From the NCBI RefSeq assembly GCF_002149965.1, contig NZ_MSQB01000001.1, positions 124,001 through 188,000 on the forward strand: a stretch of DNA of 64,000 bases, given 5' to 3'. Below, piece by piece: positions 1 through 7,802 of this stretch; position 1 is the first letter of the stretch; the number at the start of each line of letters is the position of its first letter. Under the pieces are notes generated by a model, which ran no database searches, was not told the DNA's origin, and was given only the letters and a program-made list of their open reading frames with translations. The DNA is from Novosphingobium panipatense (lineage in GTDB: Bacteria > Pseudomonadota > Alphaproteobacteria > Sphingomonadales > Sphingomonadaceae). The position numbers were made by a program, and so were the translations under genes.

Positions 1-1
1 C

Positions 2-427
2 GGTGTGGGCGATTTCGTGGTGCTGGCCCTGGCTCACGGCCTGTCCGGTACGCGCGCGCCGATGGCCTCTGGCGCGGTGACGGCTGCCATCGAACCCTTC
101 CGTCGGCGCGACGGTTCGATACGTCATCTGCCCTGGCTGGAACGCGCGCTGGACCATGCCGCGGGCGGCGACTTCCTGCGGTACGAGCCTGCCGAACGCG
201 CGCGCCTGCTGGCCGCGCTCGACGAGGCGGCATTCGCACAAGGGGCGCCGCCTTCGCCGTGGACGGCCGTCAAGGGTCTGATCTTAACCGGGTATTACAC
301 CAGCGAAGCGGGTGGTTCGCAGGAGCTTCGCTACGAACTCGTCCCCGGCAAGTGGGAATGGGACATCCCGCTCACCCCGGACATGCGCGCTTTCTCCAGC
401 GACTGGACCGCAGTGGATTTCGGCTGA
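2..427 (+). CDS. Gluconate 2-dehydrogenase subunit 3 family protein (5' truncated)
   Basis: C-terminal part of a small accessory subunit; the reading frame is open to the left edge, so the true start lies outside the window. The tail with GYYTSEAGG, then a Y-rich stretch and a WEWDIPL segment, resembles the gluconate_2-dh3 family. In membrane-bound gluconate and glucoside-3-dehydrogenases that subunit pairs with a GMC flavoprotein and often carries the Tat signal that exports the complex. The GMC gene starts 2 nt after this stop, which supports a two-subunit enzyme. Family assignment comes from motif recognition and gene order. The N-terminus and any signal peptide cannot be seen. Confidence 0.75.
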   Translation, partial: GVGDFVVLALAHGLSGTRAPMASGAVTAAIEPFRRRDGSIRHLPWLERALDHAAGGDFLRYEPAERARLLAALDEAAFAQGAPPSPWTAVKGLILTGYYTSEAGGSQELRYELVPGKWEWDIPLTPDMRAFSSDWTAVDFG

Positions 428-429
428 CA

Positions 430-2154
430 ATGAAAAACGACACCCAATTCGACGCTCCCCGGTTCGACGCGCCCCGGTTCGACGCCATCGTCGTTGGCTC
501 CGGCATCACCGGAGGCTGGGCGGCAAAGGAACTGACCGAGGCGGGGCTGACCGTGCTGATGGTAGAGCGCGGGCGCAATATCGAGCACCAGACCGGCTAT
601 GAAACCGAACTCAAGGCCCCATGGGAAATGCCTTTCCGAGGTCAGGGCGATGCCGCGCTCTATGCCCGTGAATATCCGGTGCAGATGCTCAACCGGCATT
701 TCAACGAATTCACCGAAAGCCACTTCGTCAACGATGCCGAGCAGCCATACCAGAAGGCACTGGGCAAGGACTTCGACTGGTTTCGGTCCTATCAATTGGG
801 CGGCCGTTCGCTGACCTGGGGGCGGCAATGCTATCGCTGGTCGGACTACGATTTCGGCGCCAACAAGCGCGACGGTTTCGGCACGGACTGGCCGATCCGT
901 TATGCCGATCTCGCCCCATGGTACGACAAGGTCGAGGAATTCGTCGGCGTTTCGGGTGCGGCGGAGGGATTGGCGCAGCTTCCCGACGGGCGATTCCTGC
1001 CGCCGATGGAGCTTAACTGCGTCGAGCAGGCCGCGCGCGAACGCATCCGTGCCAAGTACCCGGACCGGGTCATGACCATTGGTCGCACCGCCAATCTCAC
1101 CGAAGCGCGCCCGGAACAGGGCCGCGCGCATTGCCAATATCGCAGCATCTGCGCGCGCGGCTGTTCCTACGGCGCTTATTTCTCCACCCAATCGGCAACG
1201 CTGCCGGCCGCGAAGAAGACCGGGCGGCTGAAGGTCGTCACCGATGCCCAGGTCCACAAGGTGGACTACGACGCGAAGACCGGCCGCGTTACCGGCGTGC
1301 GCTGGATCGACACGAAGACCGGCGAGCACAAGGTGGCTTTCGCCCGTGTCGTGTTTCTCAATGCAGGCGCCTTCAATTCGGTTCACCTCATGCTGAATTC
1401 GGCCAGCGAAGCCATGCCGCAGGGGCTTGCCAATTCCAGCGGTGTGCTCGGCACGCATATCATGGATCATGCCAACACGATGGCGGCCATGGCAGTGATG
1501 CCCGGTTTCGAAGGGCGTACCAGTTTCGGCAACCGGCCGACGGGCATCGTCATCCCGCGCTTCCGCAATCTCGAAACTCTGGACGGCGAAGGCTTCACGC
1601 GCGGCTATTCGTTCCAGGGCGGCGCATTGCAGGGCACCTGGACGCGCGGCAAGCGGATGGGCGGCATCGGCAAGGCGTACAAGGAGGAACTGCACAAGAT
1701 CGGCCCCTGGACGATGGTGCTGGTGGTCTTCGCGGATTCGATGCCCCGCGCCAGCAACCGCCTGACCCTGAGCAAGCGCACCGACCCGCGCGGCGTGCGC
1801 CAGCTCGAGATCGCCTTCGCGCACGGCAAGGAAGAAATGGCCGCGCTGGCCGATGCCCACCGCGAGGCCACCGCGATGCTCACCGAAGCCGGCGGGCACG
1901 TCATCATGGGCTTCGACCGGCCGGGCCACGGCGGCACTTCGATCCACGAAATGGGCGGCGCGCGGATGGGGTGGGATCCGAAAACCTCCGTGCTCAACCG
2001 GTTGAGCCAGGCCCACGACATTCCGAACCTGTTCGTCACCGATGGCGCGCAGATGAGTTCGTCGGCCTGCCAGAACCCTTCGCTTACTTACATGGCGCTT
2101 ACCGCGCGGGCTTGCGCGACGGCAGTTTCGATGTTGCAGGAAGGCGTGATTTGA
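430..2154 (+). CDS. GMC-family FAD oxidoreductase, glucoside-3-dehydrogenase-like large subunit
   Basis: A 574-residue flavoprotein. The dinucleotide-binding motif GSGITGG is at residues 23-29. The C-terminal GMC signature has the expected catalytic pair, His506 (in SIHEMGG) and Asn549 (in CQNPS). The upstream partner is a gluconate_2-dh3-like subunit, as in membrane-bound gluconate or glucoside 3-dehydrogenases, which oxidise a sugar hydroxyl and pass electrons to cytochrome c or quinone. A C-glycoside deglycosidase lies a few kb away, and such enzymes need a 3-keto-sugar substrate, so oxidation of glycoside C3 is the likely job (inference). I chose ATG 430 because the frame upstream overlaps the previous gene. 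The N-terminus carries a short tandem FDAPR repeat. Confidence 0.85.
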   Translation: MKNDTQFDAPRFDAPRFDAIVVGSGITGGWAAKELTEAGLTVLMVERGRNIEHQTGYETELKAPWEMPFRGQGDAALYAREYPVQMLNRHFNEFTESHFVNDAEQPYQKALGKDFDWFRSYQLGGRSLTWGRQCYRWSDYDFGANKRDGFGTDWPIRYADLAPWYDKVEEFVGVSGAAEGLAQLPDGRFLPPMELNCVEQAARERIRAKYPDRVMTIGRTANLTEARPEQGRAHCQYRSICARGCSYGAYFSTQSATLPAAKKTGRLKVVTDAQVHKVDYDAKTGRVTGVRWIDTKTGEHKVAFARVVFLNAGAFNSVHLMLNSASEAMPQGLANSSGVLGTHIMDHANTMAAMAVMPGFEGRTSFGNRPTGIVIPRFRNLETLDGEGFTRGYSFQGGALQGTWTRGKRMGGIGKAYKEELHKIGPWTMVLVVFADSMPRASNRLTLSKRTDPRGVRQLEIAFAHGKEEMAALADAHREATAMLTEAGGHVIMGFDRPGHGGTSIHEMGGARMGWDPKTSVLNRLSQAHDIPNLFVTDGAQMSSSACQNPSLTYMALTARACATAVSMLQEGVI

Positions 2155-3587
2155 CGCCCGGCGTCTCGCTTCAACCAGCCACACGATATGGAGCAGGGCT
2201 GACCGCACGCCGAAAGTCGATCGCCTATCTCACCCTGATGGTGGCGCTGGTTCTGGAGATCGTCGACGTGACGATCGTGAACACGGCACTGCCGGTGATA
2301 GAGCGGGATTTCGGCGCGGCTGCGGCGCAGGCGCAATGGGTGGCGGCGGGGTATTCGCTGGCTTTCGCCCTGTTGCTGATGTTGGGCGGACGGCTGGGAG
2401 ATTCGCTGGGTTATCGGCGGCTCTTCGTGGGAGGGGTGGGCGGCTTCACGCTGGCTTCGGTGCTCTGCGGCCTGTCGGAGAACCCGGCGCAACTCATCGC
2501 CGCGCGGGTGTTTCAGGGCGCGGCGGGGGCAATGATGGCGCCGCAAGTCATGGCGCTGGTGCAAGTTCTGTTCGAACCTCGGGAACGGGTGGCCAAGCTG
2601 GCATGGGTGGGCGTGATCGGTGGTCTCTCCGCGATCTGCGGACCGATCCTGGGGGGCATCCTCATCCATGCCGACCTGTTCGGCCTGGGGTGGCGCAGCG
2701 TGTTCCTGATCAATGGTCCGGTAGGTCTCTTCGCCATGGCGATCGGCTGGCGGCTGCTGCCCGATGCAAGTTCCCCAAACGCGCGCGGAATCGACTTCGG
2801 CGGCACCGTGCTCTTCGCGAGTGCGATGGCCGCTCTGCTAATACCCCTGGTTCGGGGCGCGGACTTCGGCTGGCGGCCGTGGCATTTCGCGCTACTGGCC
2901 GCTGCTCCCCTTCTGCTGGCACTGGTCTGGCGGCGCACGCGGACGAGATCGGATAACGGCGCCGCAAGGCTTTTCGCGCCGGAGCTTTTCGCGGAGCCGC
3001 AGTTCGCACTCGGCCTGGCCATTGCCCTGGGGTTCGGCGCGGCGACCGGCGGCTTCCTCTTCGTCTTCGCTTTCGGAGCGCAGAAGCTGCTGGGCTATTC
3101 GCCCTTGCAGACGGGCCTGCTGCATATCCCGTTCAGTGCGGGCGTGATGCTGGGCATAGCCTTTCTGGGACGCAAGCTGGTGATGAGCCGGGGCAAATGG
3201 GTGCTGGTACTGGGAGCCGGGTGCATGGCCTTGTTCGCGGGCGGTTCTCTGGCATGGATCGCGGTGGGCGGTTCCTGGTTCTGGGTCCTGCCCTGTCTGG
3301 CGCTGGCGGGAACGGGTATGGGCATGACCAGCGGGCCGTTGACTCCGGTGATCCTCGCCCGCGTCGACACGCGGCACGCGGGTGCAGCCAGCGGGTTGAT
3401 CAAGACCGTGCAGGAACTCGGCATGGCGCTGGGCATAGCGATGGTCGGCACGGCCTTCTTTGCCGGTGCGCCGCATGGCGAAGGCGGTGCCATATGGCCT
3501 GCGGTCGCCATGATCGAGGCGCTTCTGGCGGTCTGCCTGGTGCTTGCCGTCCTCCTGCCGGAGAGCCTGTTTCCCGACAGCGAATGA
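2151..3587 (+). CDS. MFS transporter, DHA2 (EmrB/QacA-like) family
   Basis: A 478-residue membrane protein rich in hydrophobic helices. The first helix carries LEIVDVTIVNTALPVI, typical of 14-TM DHA2 drug:H+ antiporters, followed by the loop motif GGRLGDSLGYRR and an antiporter-type glycine-rich segment (GGLSAICGPILGG). I chose TTG at 2151 because AGGAAGG sits 6 nt upstream and the codon overlaps the GMC stop (TTGA), an arrangement that implies translational coupling. The longer open frame upstream is only a shadow of the GMC gene. Next to a glycoside oxidoreductase it may move a glycoside or an aromatic intermediate; the direction of transport cannot be told from sequence. Confidence 0.85.
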   Translation: MTPGVSLQPATRYGAGLTARRKSIAYLTLMVALVLEIVDVTIVNTALPVIERDFGAAAAQAQWVAAGYSLAFALLLMLGGRLGDSLGYRRLFVGGVGGFTLASVLCGLSENPAQLIAARVFQGAAGAMMAPQVMALVQVLFEPRERVAKLAWVGVIGGLSAICGPILGGILIHADLFGLGWRSVFLINGPVGLFAMAIGWRLLPDASSPNARGIDFGGTVLFASAMAALLIPLVRGADFGWRPWHFALLAAAPLLLALVWRRTRTRSDNGAARLFAPELFAEPQFALGLAIALGFGAATGGFLFVFAFGAQKLLGYSPLQTGLLHIPFSAGVMLGIAFLGRKLVMSRGKWVLVLGAGCMALFAGGSLAWIAVGGSWFWVLPCLALAGTGMGMTSGPLTPVILARVDTRHAGAASGLIKTVQELGMALGIAMVGTAFFAGAPHGEGGAIWPAVAMIEALLAVCLVLAVLLPESLFPDSE

Positions 3588-3595
3588 TGCTTGAC

Positions 3596-3611
3596 TGGAA
3601 TTTTGATTCCA
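3596..3611. promoter_or_regulatory. Palindromic operator-like site TGGAAT-N4-ATTCCA
   Basis: Perfect 6-bp inverted repeat with a 4-nt spacer, in the 193-bp gap between the MFS gene and the Rieske oxygenase gene, about 170 nt before the latter. The layout resembles IclR-family operators. Its GAAT-N4-ATTC core recurs in the site at 8906-8923. No regulator gene lies beside it, so the binding protein is unknown. Confidence 0.45.
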
Positions 3612-3780
3612 ATTATTCTCGATGCCGAGCCTGGTAACGATCCCTGCGATCGTTTGGGAAGGCGGCGTGATCTCGCCGTCGGCTGCAGGCCCCATGTCCT
3701 TCGGGACGATCCTGATCGGGATGGGGCAATGCAGCGCTCAGGGCGCGCTCTCCACCGATCGATGACGGAAAGTGAGAGCG

Positions 3781-4779
3781 ATGTCGGAATACGTGCGCAA
3801 TCTGTGGTACATGGCCGCCTGGGATCACGAAATTCCCGAAAGCGGCATGCTTTCGCGCACCTTGCTGGACGAAAAGTGGCTGATCGTGCGCCTTTCGGAC
3901 GGCGCTTATGCCATGCTGGCCGACCGGTGCCCCCACCGCTTCGTGCCGCTCAGTCGGGGGAGGCTGGAGAACGACCTTGTCCATTGCCCCTATCACGGGC
4001 TTGGCTTCGATCGTACGGGAGCCTGCGCCCACAATCCATTCCCGGCTGCACCGCCGTCCCATGTGAGGGTGGGCACGATGCCGGTGGTGCATGCCCATCG
4101 CGGACTGTGGTTCTGGCCGGGCGATCCGGCGAAGGCCGATCCGGCCCTGATCCCCGACTTCGCCTTTGTCGACCGCGCTGGAATGCAGCGCAGTTCGCTG
4201 ACGATCCGGGGCAATTACGAGCTGGTGAGCGACAACCTCATGGATCTGACCCATGCCGAATTCCTTCATGTCACCAGCTTCGGCGTCAACGGTTCGATAT
4301 TCCAGGGCGCGCAGTCGGTGCTGAACGAACGGGACGGCGCGATCTGGAACAACTGGGACATGCAGGGCGTCACGCCGCCGATCTGGGCCGCGGCCATGCT
4401 GGCCGAGGGGGATCGGGTGGACCAGTGGCTGCACATGCGCTGGCATGCCCCGGCATCGATGGCTCTGACCGTGGGTCTTGCCCGGGCGGGAACGCAGCGC
4501 GCGGATCTTGTCGTGCCGCAGATGGTCAACCCGCATATCATAACGCCCGAGACGCAGACGACCTCGCACTACTTCTACGACCACGAAGCCACGCCCGAGG
4601 CAGAGGCACTGGCGCGTCAGGTCTTCGTGGAGGAGGACGAGCCGATGATCGAGGCCGCGCAGGAGGCGCTTGGCGCAATGGACTTCTGGGAGGCGCGTCC
4701 GGCGATCCTCGAAACCGACGCGGGTGCGATCCGCGCGCGGCGGCGGCTGATGCAACTGCGGCGTGCGGAAGCGGCATAG
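3781..4779 (+). CDS. Aromatic-ring Rieske oxygenase, VanA-like O-demethylase/hydroxylase alpha subunit
   Basis: A 332-residue protein with a Rieske [2Fe-2S] motif: Cys50-x-His52 and Cys69-x2-His72 (RCPHR and CPYHG). The mononuclear iron ligands His158 and His163 lie in DNLMDLTHAEFLH. The size and the N-terminal MSEYVRNLWYMAAW segment match vanillate O-demethylase (VanA) and toluate-type terminal oxygenases. No ferredoxin-reductase partner (VanB) is in the window, so electrons must come from elsewhere. ATG 3781 is preceded by GGAA and GAGAG; an in-frame GTG lies 9 nt upstream. It probably O-demethylates or hydroxylates an aromatic intermediate of the island. The exact substrate is not deducible. 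Confidence 0.85.
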   Translation: MSEYVRNLWYMAAWDHEIPESGMLSRTLLDEKWLIVRLSDGAYAMLADRCPHRFVPLSRGRLENDLVHCPYHGLGFDRTGACAHNPFPAAPPSHVRVGTMPVVHAHRGLWFWPGDPAKADPALIPDFAFVDRAGMQRSSLTIRGNYELVSDNLMDLTHAEFLHVTSFGVNGSIFQGAQSVLNERDGAIWNNWDMQGVTPPIWAAAMLAEGDRVDQWLHMRWHAPASMALTVGLARAGTQRADLVVPQMVNPHIITPETQTTSHYFYDHEATPEAEALARQVFVEEDEPMIEAAQEALGAMDFWEARPAILETDAGAIRARRRLMQLRRAEAA

Positions 4780-4807
4780 ATGGGAAGCGCGAGACCTCCT
4801 CGCGCTT

Positions 4808-5776
4808 CTAGCTTTTCCGTGCGTGAAGCATCAGCAGGGCGAGGAAGTCGTCGAACGCCAGCCGTGCGTCGATGCGGGTGCAGACCCGCAGACGGCGACC
4901 GGGAATGACGGCACCGTAGCTGCCGTCGTCCTTGATCTCGTGCGCTGAGACTGTCTCGAACGTGGAACTTTCCGGTGACAGCGTGCCCAGCACGACGGTC
5001 GGCGTATCGCCCATCGGCCAGGCACCGCCGACATCGACGAAATCCGGCGGCGAGGTGAAGCGGTCGTAGAGCCACTGGGTGAAAGGCGATATCGGGCGCA
5101 ACCGGACCTGCATGTCGGCGATCGACATCTGCATCTGCCGATAGGTCGATTGCGGTACTTGCGTGAGTTCGAGCGCTGGATCGCCAAGCACGCGCCGTGC
5201 AGCGGGCAGGTCGGCCATCAGGTTGTATTCCCATCCTCCCGAGGAATAATCGCCGCCGCCGATCCAGAACACCTTGAGGCGTCCGGCGATGCGGGGCTCC
5301 AGTTCCAGCGCCGCCGCCAGGTTCGTGAGCGGCCCGCCGCAAGTGAAGACGAGCGGCAGCTTGTCCTCACGCATGGCCTCGGCGACGATCGCCCTTGCGG
5401 CGGGCGAGGGGCCGAGGTCGCCCAGGGTCTCGGAACCCGCGACGGTCGGGATGGCAGGCAGTCCAAGTCGCGCGACCAGTTCGGTGGCGACGCCGGCACC
5501 GATCCGCGCCGTCTGGTCGGCGGGGACTTGCGAGGGAAACCTGCGATCCAGCGCGGTCCCGGTGACGAGCACCGTGCGTGCCTTGGGGCTGAGCACCTGA
5601 TGGGCCAACGCCACGAGCGAGTCGGGGTCGCCCGCATAGTCGTTGTCGGCGATCACCCGCACCGAGGGTCGCTGCGGGATAGGCTTGAAGTCCGCTGCCG
5701 AGGCCGTGCCTCGCAGGGCAAGCATCGCGCCCGCCCCCATCGTAGCCGCCAGTATGCCGCGCCTGTCGATCGTCAT
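4808..5776 (-). CDS. Tat-exported inosine/uridine-preferring nucleoside hydrolase-like protein
   Basis: A 322-residue protein starting MTIDRRGILAA, a twin-arginine-type signal with a hydrophobic core. The mature part begins with the Ca2+-binding aspartate cluster of nucleoside hydrolases (D44, D46, D50 and D52 in DNDYAGDPDS), and VFTCGGPLTNLA is the second family signature. The family cleaves N-glycosidic ribosides. Export and the glycoside neighbourhood make a different exported glycoside possible. It is the last gene of the minus-strand operon, 14 nt after the GH43 stop, with a strong GAGGGAGGG ribosome-binding site. It converges on the Rieske gene with a gap of only 28 nt. Confidence 0.8.
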   Translation of the reverse strand: MTIDRRGILAATMGAGAMLALRGTASAADFKPIPQRPSVRVIADNDYAGDPDSLVALAHQVLSPKARTVLVTGTALDRRFPSQVPADQTARIGAGVATELVARLGLPAIPTVAGSETLGDLGPSPAARAIVAEAMREDKLPLVFTCGGPLTNLAAALELEPRIAGRLKVFWIGGGDYSSGGWEYNLMADLPAARRVLGDPALELTQVPQSTYRQMQMSIADMQVRLRPISPFTQWLYDRFTSPPDFVDVGGAWPMGDTPTVVLGTLSPESSTFETVSAHEIKDDGSYGAVIPGRRLRVCTRIDARLAFDDFLALLMLHARKS

Positions 5777-5790
5777 GCCTCAGCCCTCCC

Positions 5791-7413
5791 TCATCCCCGG
5801 TTCAGGGCACGGTAGCGGTAGTCGCGAAAACGCGCCACGCCCGTGCCGCTGGCGAACAGCGCCGGGCGCAGGCTGGCGAGATCGTCCATGGTGTTCGCGT
5901 GGTAGCCCGAGACTTCGCTGCGCACGGCGTGACGTATCCATTCGCCGCCGGGCACCCGGTGGTACATCGTCACGATATTGCGTGCGTTGACGATGCGCAG
6001 GTCGATCTTCCGGTTCTTCGCGACGGGTTCCTGCCAGTAGCTCGCCTTGCCGCCGCGATAGCTGATCATGCGTTCGCCGTCGCAGCCCATGCCGAGGAAC
6101 AGCCGGTCGTTGAAGAACAGCAGGAGTCCGCCCTGCGCCTCGCCTTGCAGTTCCAGCGATACCGAGCATTCGTAAGCCCGGTCGCCGGTGAGGTGCGTAA
6201 GCGGCGAAGCATCGTTCGGGCCGCCACCCTTCGCGGTGAGTTCCAGCACGCCGTCGCCGATCCGTGCCCGTGCGCCTTCGGTCGGAGCCTGATTGTAGAA
6301 CCGCCAGCGGGTGCCCAGTGCCGGCGTAGTGAAGTCGTCCGACCATGCCATGCCGTGCGCTTCCGCCTTGCCGCCGCGCGGTGAAGGGAGCGGTTTTGCA
6401 AGGTCGCCGCCCATGGCGCGGGGCCAGCCTTCCGCATCCCAGCGGATCGGCTCCAGCAGGGTCTGGCGGCCGAGCGTGTGGAAGCCGTTCTCATATCCGT
6501 GATAGACGGCCCACCAGTCCCCGCCCGGACCTTCGACGAAGCTGGCATGTCCGCGCGACAGCCATTTGTCCGCCGGGTTCCATGTACGGACGATGGGATT
6601 GTGCGGACAATCCTGCCATGGCCCGTCGATCGAGCGGGAGCGCGCGACGGTGACCATGTGGCCGGTCGGCGGGCCGGCAGTACCGCCCACGGCGGTGATG
6701 AGATAGAACCAGTCCCCACGCCGCATCAGTTTCGGGCCTTCGAGCGAATAGGCTTCGGTTATCCAGTCGTCGGGGTATTTCCAGCCGTCGTAGACTTTCT
6801 CAACCGGGCCGTCGGTGGCGAGGCCGTCGTCGCTCAGGCGAACGCGGTTGACGCCGCTGAGGAAGAGATAGCGCTTGCCATCCTCTCCCACGACATGCCC
6901 GGGATCGATGAGACCGCCGATGCCGAGGTCAACAGGCTCGCTCCACGGGCCGCGGATGTCGTCGGCGTGGATGACGTAGATGTTGGCGAAGCTCTTCAAT
7001 CCCTTCGACCACGGCGCCGCCATGAACGGGATGTAGATGTAATAGCGCCCATCATGCTTCACGAGATCGACGGCGAATACGATGCCCAGAGGGTTCTGCA
7101 GTGCAGGGCCCACAGGCGTCCAGTTCACAAGATCGCGTGAATGCCAGATCAGCAGGCCGGGGGCCGCCTCGAAGGAGGAGTGGGTGAGGTAGTAGTCCTC
7201 TCCGTCCTTCAGGATCGTCGGATCCGGGAAGTCGCCCGCCAGGACCGGGTTCAGATAGGTCCCGTTGCCAAGATCAGGGCGTCGCTGGCCCTCGATGCCT
7301 GCGGGAGGCTGTTCCGTTGTAGCGCCCAAGGCCGGCGCGACGCTCCCCGCAGCCCCGGCAAGACCTGCACTGGCGAGGGCACCGAGGTGCAAGGCGCCGC
7401 GCCGGTCGATCAT
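5791..7413 (-). CDS. Exported GH43 family beta-xylosidase/alpha-L-arabinofuranosidase-like glycosidase
   Basis: A 540-residue protein with a Tat-like N-terminus (MIDRRGALHLGALASAGLAG). The five-bladed propeller start NPVLAGDFPDPTIL gives the catalytic base Asp64. An aspartate in GLIDPGHVVG and a glutamate in YSLEGPKLMRR fit the pKa modulator and general acid of clan GH-F. The C-terminal ~190 residues look like the beta-sandwich module common in GH43 enzymes. The start codon overlaps the stop of the deglycosidase beta gene by 4 nt. It likely trims pentose or another O-linked sugar in the periplasm before uptake (inference). The exact GH43 subfamily is not resolved. Confidence 0.85.
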   Translation of the reverse strand: MIDRRGALHLGALASAGLAGAAGSVAPALGATTEQPPAGIEGQRRPDLGNGTYLNPVLAGDFPDPTILKDGEDYYLTHSSFEAAPGLLIWHSRDLVNWTPVGPALQNPLGIVFAVDLVKHDGRYYIYIPFMAAPWSKGLKSFANIYVIHADDIRGPWSEPVDLGIGGLIDPGHVVGEDGKRYLFLSGVNRVRLSDDGLATDGPVEKVYDGWKYPDDWITEAYSLEGPKLMRRGDWFYLITAVGGTAGPPTGHMVTVARSRSIDGPWQDCPHNPIVRTWNPADKWLSRGHASFVEGPGGDWWAVYHGYENGFHTLGRQTLLEPIRWDAEGWPRAMGGDLAKPLPSPRGGKAEAHGMAWSDDFTTPALGTRWRFYNQAPTEGARARIGDGVLELTAKGGGPNDASPLTHLTGDRAYECSVSLELQGEAQGGLLLFFNDRLFLGMGCDGERMISYRGGKASYWQEPVAKNRKIDLRIVNARNIVTMYHRVPGGEWIRHAVRSEVSGYHANTMDDLASLRPALFASGTGVARFRDYRYRALNRG

Positions 7414-7802
7414 GCGGGCACCGCCACGGTCTTGCTGTCGGTATTGATCGAAGGGAACGGCAGGTAGGAGACACGGAGTTGTTGCAGCAGCGAGAGTTCG
7501 TGCTCGCCCGCGGGAAAGCCGCCCGGATGATCCACGAGGATCGTCGCGGGCGTACCGAAAGGCCAGCGCCGGTCGTAGGCCAGTTCCATCTCGTCGAGCG
7601 TCAATGGCCCGGCGCCTTCGTCGAAACGCACGGCATCGCGGGCGACAGGTTCGCCGTCGATGGCAACGTCCAGCTTTTCGATCATCGAGAGGCCGAGGCC
7701 GCGATAGTAGCCCAGCTTGGCTTCGAAGGCGAAGCCGGTGGGTGCGTCGGCCGGGCCGGTATTGCGCAGACTGGCGGCGTCGATGAGGTACTTGTCGAAC
7801 AT
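7410..7802 (-). CDS. C-glycoside deglycosidase beta subunit (DUF6379-type)
   Basis: A 130-residue cytoplasmic protein beginning MFDKYLIDAASL, with LGYYRGLGLSMIE near residues 30-42 and WPFGTPATILV at 80-90. These features and the length match the small beta-sandwich subunit of bacterial C-glycoside deglycosidases (DgpC/CarC type). In that enzyme the alpha-beta pair cleaves the C-C bond between an aromatic ring and a 3-oxo-sugar. The start overlaps the alpha-subunit stop by one base (TGATG), implying 1:1 coupled synthesis. A longer frame upstream exists but has no support. Assignment rests on remembered family patterns plus the strict alpha-beta pairing. Confidence 0.8.
   Translation of the reverse strand: MFDKYLIDAASLRNTGPADAPTGFAFEAKLGYYRGLGLSMIEKLDVAIDGEPVARDAVRFDEGAGPLTLDEMELAYDRRWPFGTPATILVDHPGGFPAGEHELSLLQQLRVSYLPFPSINTDSKTVAVPA

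Noticed and set aside
1131..2150. Upstream extension of the MFS frame inside the GMC gene
   Set aside because: The extension encodes low-complexity Arg-rich sequence; TTG 2151 has a strong ribosome site and begins at the first transmembrane helix.
331..2208. Long minus-strand open frame (625 codons) opposite the GMC gene
   Set aside because: Composition is Arg/His/Ala-rich with no domain; it mirrors a well-supported gene and is a GC-driven shadow.
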